A stretch of 64,000 nucleotides of DNA from Liriodendron chinense (lineage: Eukaryota; Streptophyta; Magnoliopsida; Magnoliales; Magnoliaceae), in contig PVNU02004100.1 in the NCBI GenBank assembly GCA_003013855.2, positions 1,338,501-1,402,500 of the forward strand. Reading direction: 5' to 3'. The translations under genes and the position numbers were made by a program. Positions 54,822 through 64,000 of the stretch are shown here, one piece after another (position 1 is the first letter of the stretch; every line of letters starts with the position of its first letter). Below the pieces are notes generated by a model. It worked only from the letters and a program-made list of their open reading frames with translations. It ran no database searches and was not told where the DNA came from.

Positions 54822-56991
54822 GTGCTATCTAAGCTGTCCATCCAATTCTCCATATCATTCTAGGGCATGGACCTAAATCTAAGCCAGATTCGGATCTCAA
54901 GTGGGCCACACGAACTGGAAACAATGTAGATAATGATGTCCACTGTTGAAGCCTTCCTAAGGCTCACTATTATGTTTATTTGCCACCCAGACCTGTGGCA
55001 CAAGTCTTGGTGAAGGGAGAATACAAATTTCATCTTTATCCAAACCCTTCGTGAACTAGTTGGGTTCCACGCTGCAGACAGCGTACGTACCCACGCAGTC
55101 CAGTAGGTGGCCCACCCTGTGGGTCCCACCATGATGTACCTATCTTATCCATGCTGCCCATCTGTTTCCCCAGATTATTTTAGGACATGGCCCCAAATAT
55201 GAGGCAGATCCAAACCTCAGGTAGGCCACACCCGCAGGGAACAGTGGTCATTGATGCCCACCATTGAAAACTTTCTTGGGGCCACTGTACTGATTATTGT
55301 TCATCCAACTAGAGGTTGTGGGCTTATCTTTGGGTTCCACCTTGATGGATGTATTGTGTATCATGCCATCCGTCTTGACCGATGCGTTGGGCCCAATTTT
55401 GAGTGGGCTTCACTTAGAAAATGGTGGTGATTGAATACCTACCACTGAAACTTCCTAAGACCTACGATGATGAGTATTTGTTATCCAACCGGTAGGTAGG
55501 GCCCGCCATGGTCCCCCTTTGATATATATGTTTTATCCATGCCGTACACCTATTTTGTCAGCCTATTTTGTATGTGCAGGCCCAAGTATGGGGCCGATGT
55601 GGTCTCAAGTGAGCTATGCCATGAAGACCTTTACATTTCCAATGGGGGCCCACAGCCTGGGTCCCACTCTCTACATATATTGGGCCATTTAAGGCCAACA
55701 TCACATGATATGTTTGGTAACATGCTAGTATACTTAGCTTAATAGGTCACATTGATAATATGCTTAGTATAATAAATACCATGCTCATTCATATGCCCAT
55801 ACGCATCATTTGTATGCCTGTTATGGATCACGATTAATCATAGCATATGCTATTTTGGCTTGTTATACTTAGGGGGTCGCCTCACATGATTGCGCAGTAT
55901 GCGTAGGTTTGGTGCATGACTTGGATTGTATGACTCATGCATCTCGCATTATGTATGTCACGATCGCCTTCACACCCTAGCAGCATCAGGGTGGTGGCCA
56001 CCATAGTCACATTGTGGTTGGCAGTAATGGACACCGGAAACATGTTCTAGCACGTGGGCGCTATGGATGTCCTTAGGTGAAAGTCCCTAAACCCTGTGGT
56101 ACCAGTAGGATGCTCCAACGTCGAGACCGAGTGGATAACATGAGCGCCCGAGTGCCAAATACCAATAGGCCGCATCTCCCACTGTGTCGAGGTCGGTTGG
56201 AAAGGGGTGTGACCTTATCCGCGCGGATGCAGTGGGCTATAAGCTAGGTCGAGTCTGACTAGCTCGTGAAATGGGTCCGCTATCGACGAGCCGAGTGGGC
56301 ATTGGCATACCACTGACGAGGCGGATAGTGAGGTCTTTTCTGCTCACTTGGTTATGCGCGCGATGTGCGGTGGCCAGTGTCAGAGTGTACTAGACCCCGG
56401 TGATGTCCCAAATGAGAACCATTTTGATATGCGGATTAGTTGAGGATTGGCATGATTGCATTGCATCTCTAGCATATAACACTCGGCCATGTAGGGCCTT
56501 GCATCGCATAGCCTTAAGATGGCTGATAGCATTCATGAACCTGGTAACTTAGCCCTCTATCACTTTCGCTTACTCTGATATCTGTATACTCGTCATATGC
56601 ATCGCACACGCACACACGCACTCTACTGAGCTTCGTAGGAGGCTTATGCGCGTTTGTTTACGCTGCAGGTACTAGGGCATATCAGCAGCGTTGAGCTCGG
56701 TTCATGTGCCTGATATTTTGGACTTTTGCTACATTTTTGTATTTTCCCTTTTCAGCACTGTACTCAACAAACTATATAGTGGATATCTGATGATGTTTTA
56801 TGGTTTTGGTTATGCTCCTTTACAAAAAAAAAAAATTTACCCTGAAAATCCTCCTGGTGGGATCCCAGAATCGGAACCTGGCATATGAGAGCTAAGAGCC
56901 AAGAATGGGGTACTACGGAGGCTGTTGGCACCAAGGTCGGCGATCGGGAATTTAGTGAGCCCGGTCCTCAAGTTTAGGGCGTGACATTGGT

Positions 56992-58170
56992 CATGTGTCT
57001 TTTCAAACTTTACGTTTTTTAGTTCCTGCATTTATTAAGTTGGATGATGTGTCTCTTCGATGTGAAGATGTTAGTTTAGTAAACATGTTCGAACTACTTT
57101 TCCTGTTATTTCACAACGCACTAATAAAATGTTTGCTTTAATACATTCTGATGTTTGGGGTCCTAGTCCAATTATGTCTCTTAATGGTTTTTCTTATTTT
57201 GTTACTTTTATTGATGATTTTTCCCGTGTTAATTGGGTATACTTGATGAAACGGCATGATGAACTTCCACACTTGTTTCGATCATTCCATCAAATGATCA
57301 AGACACGGTATGATTGTAATATTCAAACAATTCGTTATGATAATGGGGGTGAGTACGTATCAAAATTCTGTCTTATCTTCAAGAACATGGCATTCTTCAT
57401 CAGTTCGCATGTACTTAAGATGTGTAAGCACAAGAATTACCATCTTCTTGAGGCGACTCGCTCACTTTTGATTGGTATGAAGGTTCTAAGTCATACTGGT
57501 CTACTGCTCTTTTGACATCATGCTACTTAATCAATCGTATGTCGTCACATGTTTTAAATAGTAAAACTCTATTTCAGACACTGACACCTGATTGTCCTCT
57601 CTTTCTTATTCATCCTAAGGTTTTTGGTTGCATTTGTTTTGTTCATTTACTAGGCCCAAAGAGAGACAAGTTTGATAACCAATCAATCAAGTGTGTATTT
57701 CTTGGTTACTCTCTTCAGAACAAACGCTATAGGTGTTATGAACCATGTTCTAAAAAAATTTACGTTTCCATGGATGTCACCTTTTTTGAAGAATGTTCCT
57801 CCTTCGCTGTATCTAATTCCATGAATGTTGCTGACATGCAAGTCTCTTTGCCTACGCTTTTGGTTGATGCTCCACCTGTTACTTCCACGGTAGCACCTAA
57901 GCAGATACTTACCTATATCCGTCGGAAGTCGAGACCACCACCTGCACCACTGGTAGTTTCTCCTCCTACCTCAGGAACTCTCTAAATCTTGTTTCTCCAT
58001 CATCACCTGTGGCATCTTGCACTCGTAGTCATCATCCAACCTTACATCCTATCTCTAATTATCTTTCTTATGCCACTGTGTCTCCATCGTATAGTGCTTT
58101 CCTGTTTGCCATTTCTTCTTCTTTTATTCCTAAGTCTGTTCTTAAGGCTATTGCAGTCGCTGAGTAGAAG
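56992..58170 (+). pseudogene. copia integrase
   Basis: HVSFQTLRFLVPAFIKL resumes after the LTR. MFALIHSDVWGPSPIMSLNG (57129), RYDNGGEYVSKF (catalytic D..D..E context), then a frameshift; the TPQQNG block is lost or shifted. From 57512: MTSCYLINRMSSHVLNSKTL, HPKVFGCICFVHLLGPKRDK and YVSMDVTFFEE, up to YSAFL-like linker text at 58097. Confidence 0.88.
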
Positions 58171-58176
58171 CATGCA

Positions 58177-59212
58177 ATGGAGGCCGAAATGGCTGCGTTG
58201 GATAAGAATGGCACCTGGGAGCTTGTCCCCTTACCAATGGGAAAGCATATTATTGGATGCAAATGGGTGTACTCTATAAAGTATCGGGCAGATTGTCCAA
58301 TTGAAAGGTACAAGGCTCGCCTGGTCGCTAAGGGTTATACTCAGAACTATGGCGTGGATTATATGAGACATTCTCTCCCATTGCTAAGTTAAATTTTGTT
58401 CGTCTGATTATATCTTTGGCGGCAAACCTCTCCTGGCCATTATTTCAGCTAGATGTCAAGAATGCCTTTCTTCATGGTAATCTTACTAAAGAGGTGTATA
58501 TGGATCTTCCGCCTGGTTTTCAGCTTAAGGGGGAGACAGGGAAAGTGTGTAAGCTGAAAAAGGCCCTCTATGGTCTTAAGCAATCTCCAAGAGCGTGGTT
58601 TGCACGCTTTAGCACTGCAGTTCGCTCATTTGCATGCAAGCAATGCCAATCGGATCACACTGTATTTATTCATACTCGGCTAGAGGGTCGCGCCATCATA
58701 CTTGTGTATGTGGATGATATTGTCATCACTGGGGACGACGTGAAATTTATTGAACATACTAAGCAGATGTTGGCAAGGAGTTTGACATTAAGGATCTAGG
58801 TCCTCTTCGATACTTCTTAGGTATTAAAGTTGCTCGTTCGCCCAAGGGCGTCTTCATATCTCGAAGGAAGTATACTCTTGATTTACTGAGTGAAATTGGC
58901 AAGCTTGGAGCCCATCCTGCTTCGTCTCCAATGGATCAAAAGCACTCATTACATGCATCTGAAGGTGATATTCTAACTGATCCGAGTATGTACCAGAGGT
59001 TGGTTGGCAAGTTGATCTATTTAACTATCACAAGACCAGACATTACTCAAGCAGTTGGCATTGTTAGCAGATTCATGCATTCTCCAAGATCATCTCATCT
59101 AGATGCAGTGTATCGCATTCTAAGATATTTGAAGTCATGTCCAAGACACAGCATTCTCTATGCTAATCATGGACATGTTGATATTGTTAGGTACTCTGAT
59201 GCTGACTAGGCA
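58177..59212 (+). pseudogene. copia reverse transcriptase
   Basis: GTWELVPLPMGKHIIGCKWV, SIERYKARLVAKGYTQ-type text, a frameshift near 58365, LFQLDVKNAFLHGNLTKEVY, KKALYGLKQSPRAWFARF, the catalytic LVYVDDIVITGDD near 58686-58740, a frameshift near 58770, RYFLGIKVARSPKGVFIS-type text, and LIYLTITRPDITQAVGIV near 59010. Confidence 0.9.
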
Positions 59213-59660
59213 GGTTGCCCAATAGATAGAAAGTCAACCTCTGGCTATTGTACATTTGTTGGAGAGAACCTGGTGACTTGAAGAAGCAAAAAGCAGTCTG
59301 TTGTGTCTAGATCAAGTGCAAAAGCAGAATATCAGGCTATGGCTCATAGGGCATGTAAAATTTTGTGGCTGAGGTCCATAATGGAAGAACTTAAATTCTC
59401 CATTTCCTCTGCTAGCCCACTTTACTATGACAATCAAGTTGCTATACATATTGCTTTTGATTCGGTTTCCATGAGAGGACCAAGCATATTAAAGTTGATA
59501 TTCACTTCATTCGAGAGAAGATTTCTTCTGGCGAATTGAGTACACCATTTGTCAAATCAACAGAACAACTAGCAGATATCTTCACAAAGGCTCTTAGTTC
59601 ACCTATACTACAAGATGTATTTGGCAAGTTGGGTATGACCGGTATTCATACACCAACTTG
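59200..59660 (+). pseudogene. copia RNase H
   Basis: YSDAD then TAG in place of Trp, then SRSSAKAEYQAMAHRACKIL, LYYDNQVAIHIAFDSV (usual CDNQ Cys is Tyr), a frameshift, HIRE-type text and LADIFTKALSSPILQD, ending LGMTGIHTPT, stop, purine tract. Confidence 0.88.
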
Positions 59661-59668
59661 AGGGGGAG

Positions 59669-60013
59669 TGTTGGAACATTTTTCTCATTATGCAGGGGTT
59701 TATTTGTAAATATGCAAAATAGGGGTCTTAGATATAATTTTGTTTATTAGGAGGTTATTTGTAAATATGCAAAATAGGGGTCTTAGATATAATTTTGTTT
59801 ATTAGGAGGTTATTTGTAAATATGTAAAATAGGGGTCTTAGATATAATTTTACGTTTATTAGGAGATTATTTGTAAATAAGGGAAACCCTAAATATAAAA
59901 AGGAAAATAAAGGATTGGGCTCTCATGTTTTAGAGAGCTCCAAGGTTTTCTACCTCTCTCTACAATATCTCTTATTACAATCTCTCTCTCTACAATCTCT
60001 CTAAATATCCACA
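59669..60013 (+). repeat. 3' LTR of copia element (345 bp) with expanded repeat
   Basis: TGTTGGAACATTTTTCTC ... AAATATCCACA. Compared with the 222-bp 5' LTR, a ~61-bp unit (TAGGGGTCTTAGATATAATT ... GGTTATTTGTAAATATG) is present three times instead of once, accounting for the whole 123-bp difference. Confidence 0.93.
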
Positions 60014-60018
60014 CTAGC

Positions 60019-60890
60019 TAACCGAAAGCTGCCACCTTCAAAGGATCTCCGTAATGCCACAAGAATGTTGTCGCTGCTACACCATGGTTTCCTTCTTATG
60101 CACACAAAGACCAATAAAAGAATCTAGCTGAAAAGGAACCTGACTTGTCCTTCAACCACCTTAGAGAGTCCTCCTCAGTTGAGATTGGGGAGAACTTAAG
60201 CAACACCGCTAACAACTAAACCAACTCTTCATCCGTAAGATTTCTTCTAAAGATAGGAACCCACGTCACTTCCTCACCCCTAAAAGAATAATAAACATTT
60301 ACTTTAGCCCCCTCCTCCCTAGCTAACCTTGCTAAAGATGGAAACCTATCTCCCAACCTCTCATCTCCCATCCATCTATCCTCCCAGAATCTTATTCTTT
60401 GACCGTCGCCCAAATGAAAGCCAATTCCCTCCCACACCCTATCTTTTAAGGATGCTATCGACTTCCTCAAATAAGAAGAGTGATAAAAAGATGAGGCCTT
60501 CGTCTGCCACCCCTCTTCCTTTACCCCATATTTTCTCGAGATTACCTCCCTCCCGACCAAACCCATTTCCCCAAAAGCGCTAAATTCATTTCTTCTAACT
60601 TTAAAATTCCTGCACCTCCTTGGACAATTGGTTTGCACACTTCTTCCCATGACAGGAGGCGAAATTTATGTTTACCCCCCGACCCTTCCCATAAGAAATC
60701 CCTCATTCGTCTCTCCAAAGCATTGAGAACGGATTTTGGACATTTGAAAAGAGACAAAGTAGACGGGGAGATTTGACATAGAGGTTTTAATCATAACCAA
60801 CCTACCACCCAAAGAGTGGTGGTATCTAGCCATCCACTGAGACATTTTCCTGTCACATCTTTCTATGACTTTGTCCCACATGCTTCACCG
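60019..60890 (-). pseudogene. LINE pol, post-RT region
   Basis: Minus-strand text VIERCDRKMSQWMARYHHSL, GGRLVMIKTSMSNLPVYFVS, FRLLSWEEVCKPIVQGGAGI and VWEGIGFHLGDGQRIRFWED, standard for the connection region of plant L1 LINEs. Broken into at least three frames. The frame runs to the copia target site with a TAG replacing a Trp (VAAFG then stop) just before it. Confidence 0.88.
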
Positions 60891-61055
60891 ACCTACCTAC
60901 ACATAACGGCAAACCTAAGTATGTTGTAGGGAAGGATGCTTCTCTACAACCGAGGATCTTCGCAAATTCCCAAACCCTTTCTTTGGAGATTCCAACACCT
61001 TAAACCTCACTCTTGGAGATGTTGATCCTCAATCTAGCTACCACTTCAAAGCTAA

Positions 61056-61596
61056 CTATAATCGAACGAAGATCTTCCGCATAGAACTCATTCTCCTTGC
61101 ATAACAAAAGAGTATCATCTGCATACTGAATGTGAGAAATCCGAAAATTGGTATTATCCACCCCAAAGCCTTTGATAAACCAACCTGAGAGCCTCTTTGT
61201 ATCATTATGCTTAAAGCCTCCATAACTATGACAAAAAGAAATGGGGACAATGGATCGCCTTGATGAAGTCCTCGTGATGCCGCAAAAAAACCATTTGGAG
61301 AACCATTCACCAAAATGGAAAATTTTGCTGATCTAACACAAGTCATTATCCAAAAACACCACTTAGGACCGCAACCTAGTCTGCCCAACATATTGTCTAA
61401 AAACAACCAATCTACATGATCATAAGCTTTTTCAACATCCAGCTTGCATGCCAAACCTTCCTCCCCTTTTCTGTGACTAGAGTCCATGCATTCATTCGCC
61501 ATAAGAGAGCAGTCAACAATTTGTCTACCATCCACAAAGGCCCCTTGAGATTCTGAGATGACGCTACCCAGCACTTTCCGAAACAATTTGTCTACC
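61056..61596 (-). pseudogene. LINE reverse transcriptase fragment
   Basis: QGAFVDGRQIVDCSLMANEC, GLACKLDVEKAYDHVDW, SPNGFFAASRGLHQGDPLSP and, one frame over, ISHIQYADDTLLLC (catalytic YADD, near 61100-61140). A frameshift follows GLSKALGW. The N-terminal RT fingers are missing. Confidence 0.9.
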
Positions 61597-61616
61597 AACT
61601 ATGTTTAATGGATGGC

Positions 61617-61805
61617 TTGTAATAATCTTGAATTTTACTATGCATGCATACCTTCACGCATGTGCATTCACCCGCACATGCCCACACATGTGTATCCGAC
61701 CACACACTCTTACCCATGTGCCACACAAACCCATTACACAATACTACTCACACTCTAAACTTACACACACCTTCGTTGACCATTGACCATTGACTATTGA
61801 CTATT
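61617..61805 (+). repeat. LTR 5' fragment, inverted copy of the family at 9630-11982
   Basis: TTGTAATAATCTTGAATTTTA and the following ~185 bp match the reverse complement of 11775-11982 (TATGCATGCATACCTTCAC, CACTCTAAACTTACACACAC, GTTGACCATTGACC). It breaks off near 61805. Confidence 0.8.
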
Positions 61806-62051
61806 TATAGGAAAGATGATGTAATGCAATGTACTTATATAATGTTAGTGTATGGGTGTGTTGTGTAAACGGACTTTTTTTGCACCTTCAGAGTATGCAA
61901 ATGTGCCCTTTCGTAACATAATAAAAGGAGTGTTAGGATTTGTTTCTCTAACACACAAAGTGCCTCTTTCTCAAAACTCTTCTCTCCTTCTTCCTTCCTT
62001 CACTTTCTTCTCATTTCTTCTACCTTCCCTTTCCGAAACCACTCAAACTAA

Positions 62052-62063
62052 CTTGGTATCAGG
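62052..62063 (+). promoter_or_regulatory. Primer-binding site, initiator Met tRNA
   Basis: TGGTATCAGGGC, one base off TGGTATCAGAGC, just after the presumed 5' LTR. Confidence 0.75.
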
Positions 62064-62678
62064 GCAAGGAACTTCACGTTGACTAGTCCTACAGGATTCT
62101 GCTAACGTCAGCTATTGTACGATCTGTATGGCTCCGTTTTGATCGGGAAGAAATGGTTTAATAGCTCTTGAATTTAGAAGAATTATGGTAATTTTTGTGA
62201 GATTTTTAGAGCCCATATAAGGTATGTTTTCCTCAATTTTCTCCTCCGGCAGAAAAACCCCAAATCCCAATTTTTCTTCGATTTCTCCCAAATTAGTAGT
62301 TATTTCTTTGGATTCTCCTCATGCTAGATCAGATTTGCTATGTTTGACTCTGCATGGAGTTGTCTGTGAGAGAGGAAGCAATTTGAGGGTGTCGTGGAGC
62401 CAAATAGAGGGTCGGCCATACCGTTTTTGGGTCCATGGGGGTTTGACCGTACACCGAAACTCACAAAGTATGTGATGATGGTTGAACTTCATGTGTAGGG
62501 TAGTGTTTGTGTTGAGTTCAAGCCTTCTGTGACTCTTGTTGCTGCATTGCTTCTTCTCACCATTTCTGGACCCTCAAACCATCATCTGGAACTATGTTTC
62601 TGTAGATTTGTGAATGTTTCTACCCCGTGGTCCTCTCTTTGAGTAGTTTTACTCTTGGGTTCTTGTGTGTGGACCCTT

Positions 62679-63580
62679 ATGGAGGACAAGATGACTTCAA
62701 GATCCGTTGTGGGACCTTCAAAACCGCATCCCTTATTAATCACAACCATAAAGTTGAATAGTAACAACTATTTGCAATGGGCACAATCTGCAAAGTTGTT
62801 TTTAGGAGGAAGAGACAGACTGTGTTATATACCAGACAAAGCTCCAGATTCTACAAATGCAAATTTCAAGGCTTGGACAAAGGAAAACTACCAAGTCATG
62901 GCTTGGCTGTTTGATAGTATGGAACCAACTGTGAGTTATTTCGTTATGTTTTTAACCTCAGCTAAGAAGATATGTGACACTCTTCATGACATGTACTCAA
63001 AATATATCACAAATGTTCACATTGATCTCAGAAGCTCTAGATTCTACACATGCGAATTTCAAGTCTTGGACAAAGAAAAACAAAGTCATGGCTTGGCTGC
63101 TTAACAGTATGGAACCAACTGTGAGTAATTCCGTTATGTTTCTAACCTTAGCTAAGAAGATGAGGGACACTCTTCTTGAACATATCATGAATGTTCATAT
63201 TGATCTCAGACATTGGAAGGTTTCAACAAGACTCAAGATCCCTGAAGGAGTACTTCTTTGCTCTTCAAGGTATATGGGATGAGTTGGACCTCTATCACCC
63301 CCTTCCCTCTAATTGTGCAACCAACTATGAGCACATATGGAAGCAACGTGAAGAGACCATATTTATGCAGTTCCTTTCTAGTTTCAACCCTGAGTATCAT
63401 GGTGTTCAGAGACAAATTATTGTCATGGATCCTCTTCCTTCCTTGACAGCTATCTATGCCATGTGCCAAAGGGTCACTACATCATTCGTCTCTCCCTCTG
63501 TCTCACCGGCTACATCTATGCATGTTGTTGGATATTGGTCTTCATTTAGCCATGATATTAGAGTTCCTACATGGGATACT
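62679..63580 (+). pseudogene. copia gag with internal duplication
   Basis: MEDKMTSRSVVGPSKPHPLL, then ITTIKLNSNNYLQWAQSAKL, NANFKAWTKENYQVMAWLFD and SMEPTVSYFVMFLTSAKKIC. A 193-bp stretch is repeated (62841-63033, 63034-about 63211), giving SMEPTVSNSVMFLTLAKKMR again in a shifted frame. Later text: QGIWDELDLYHPLPSNC and MQFLSSFNPEYHGVQRQI. The duplication breaks the frame. Confidence 0.85.
62841..63211 (+). repeat. 193-bp tandem duplication within gag
   Basis: GCTCCAGATTCTACAAATGC (62841) and GCTCTAGATTCTACACATGC (63034) start two copies that both end near ATTGATCTCAGA. The copies share long identical runs (GTCATGGCTTGGCTG, AGTATGGAACCAACTGTGAG) but have diverged. Confidence 0.92.
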
Positions 63581-64000
63581 TGCAACGCCCCGTAAATCGC
63601 CCATATTTGAATCCGAATATGTGCTCGGGCCTCGTCATGCACATCACCGTAAGACGACTAATCGGACGCCAATAGATTAATTAGACCACAGACCCACTAG
63701 ACTAAGCACTATACGCACACCTGGGAAGCCGTTGTGCCGCCCATCCCAAGTCGGATGAGCCCGATACTCAATGAGAGCCACGACCACACCGAGCTTGACA
63801 AGCTGGGATGGGTGACTTGCCGAAATTAGCGCCCAGAGCCACCCAACTGCGTCGTCCTGCGAATGCACCCACAGGCACAAGTATACTTGCACCAACAATA
63901 ACTTGAACAATCATTACAAGAAATGTTTTTCTTGTGTGGGCCACATGCACCCTTGCATCGCCAGGAAATGAGGAGCTTAGGACCTAAATATAACATTGAT
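63581..64000 (+). mobile_element. Start of a gypsy LTR (cut by window end)
   Basis: TGCAACGCCCCGTAAATC and later GAATATGTGCTCGGGCC, TTTTTCTTGTGTGGGCC, GCACCCTTGCAT and CCTAAATATAACAT match the 5' LTR at 30858-31275 with moderate divergence. The element continues beyond base 64000. Confidence 0.85.

Larger units (their letters stand above)
53040..55560. repeat. Diverged array of ~390-bp units
   Basis: Blocks starting GTGGGTCCCACCATGATG or close variants recur at about 53535, 53915, 55122 and 55340, each followed by TATCCA...CCATCTGT, CATTTTAGG.CA.GG.CC and CAAACCTCA.GTGGGCCA. The same text forms the arms of the fold-back element at 29875-39793. GCGTCCACGGACGC palindromes are added at 53470 and 53868. 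Confidence 0.8.
52278..56986 (+). mobile_element. Giant solo LTR (4709 bp), gypsy-type ends, 5-bp target duplication
   Basis: TGTAAGGCCCGTACCC ... TTTAGGGCGTGACA, flanked by TTGGT at 52273-52277 and 56987-56991, exactly splitting the copia GAG-pre-integrase text (HARLG / HVSFQTLR). No gag or pol. It contains a 27-bp duplication, a (GA)n tract, a diverged array of ~390-bp units and a nested hAT MITE. The ends match the gypsy LTR style of 30858 and 45763. Unusually long for an LTR; some of the length may be further nested insertions. Confidence 0.85.
49993..60013 (+). mobile_element. Ty1/copia retrotransposon with both LTRs, itself interrupted
   Basis: 5' LTR 49993-50214, primer site, gag, protease, (4.7-kb solo LTR insertion), integrase, RT, RNase H, purine tract TTGAGGGGGAG and 3' LTR 59669-60013. 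Target duplication CTAGC at 49988-49992 and 60014-60018 inside the LINE. Every domain is present but each carries stops or frameshifts. Confidence 0.95.
49445..61596 (-). mobile_element. L1-type LINE, 5'-truncated, split by a copia insertion
   Basis: On the minus strand: RT (61056-61596), linker (60216-60881), and the C-terminal zinc-binding RVT domain continuing across a copia insertion to 49605; the 3' A-tail appears as a T-rich run at 49445-49465. A 15-bp duplication with one mismatch (AACTATGTTCAATGG at 49430-49444, AACTATGTTTAATGG at 61597-61611) brackets it. The 5' part (ORF1, endonuclease, first part of RT) is missing, as in most LINE copies. Confidence 0.9.
61843..63580 (+). mobile_element. 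Ty1/copia 5' part (LTR, primer site, gag), cut by a gypsy LTR
   Basis: An LTR-like start TGTTAGTGTATGGG at about 61843, a primer site TGGTATCAGGGC at 62052-62063, leader, and gag to 63580, where a gypsy LTR begins. The 5' LTR would be about 200 bp (61843-62045); ends are approximate. Pol lies beyond the LTR, outside the window. Confidence 0.75.

Overview
This is plant (angiosperm) nuclear DNA dominated by transposable elements. The evidence is: dense Ty1/copia, Ty3/gypsy, LINE and DNA-transposon sequence; a spliced host gene with GT-AG introns; initiator-Met-tRNA primer sites; and a nuclear copy of plastid DNA. The structured GTGGGYCCACCATGATG-type repeats feel magnoliid-like to me, but that is an impression, not a result.

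One host gene can be assembled. Ten exons on the minus strand (43671-43853 down to 12014-12196) join in one open frame with canonical splice sites. They encode the C-terminal 476 residues of an M1-family aminopeptidase resembling plant aminopeptidase M1 (puromycin-sensitive type), ending at a TAG at 12014-12016. Five introns are 82-92 bp. The others are about 0.9, 3.0, 11.0 and 15.1 kb, and the large ones are filled with transposons. The N-terminal exons (HExxH zinc site) are not in the window, so they must lie beyond 64000 (an intron of more than 20 kb) or be lost.

Layout. 1-4635: truncated copia element (minus). 4636-6300: gypsy-type LTR sequence (minus), carrying a 246-bp plastid insert with a trnfM-like sequence between 15-bp direct repeats. 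6300-9630: LTR-like sequence and a 0.84-kb tandem duplication holding gypsy gag remnants. 9630-11982: LTR-like element (minus) starting about 31 nt past the aminopeptidase stop codon. 12014-16895: the last six exons. 17143-27050: the 11-kb intron, with copia remains, a solo LTR and more LTR fragments. 27894-28611: three exons. 29875-39793: a fold-back PIF/Harbinger-like element split by a gypsy element (30858-39120) with matching 5-bp target duplications. 40250-42930: LINE remnants and an inverted-repeat element. 43671-43853: first exon seen. 44223-49233: three tandem copies of a 0.9-kb repeat, the middle one split by a solo LTR. 49445-61596: a five-level nest (LINE > copia > giant solo LTR > hAT MITE > mini-MITE). 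61617-64000: LTR fragment, a copia gag region, and the start of another gypsy LTR.

All transposon reading frames here carry stops, frameshifts, deletions or truncations, so none looks autonomous. The aminopeptidase frame is clean across all ten exons, which argues that this part of the gene is still under selection.
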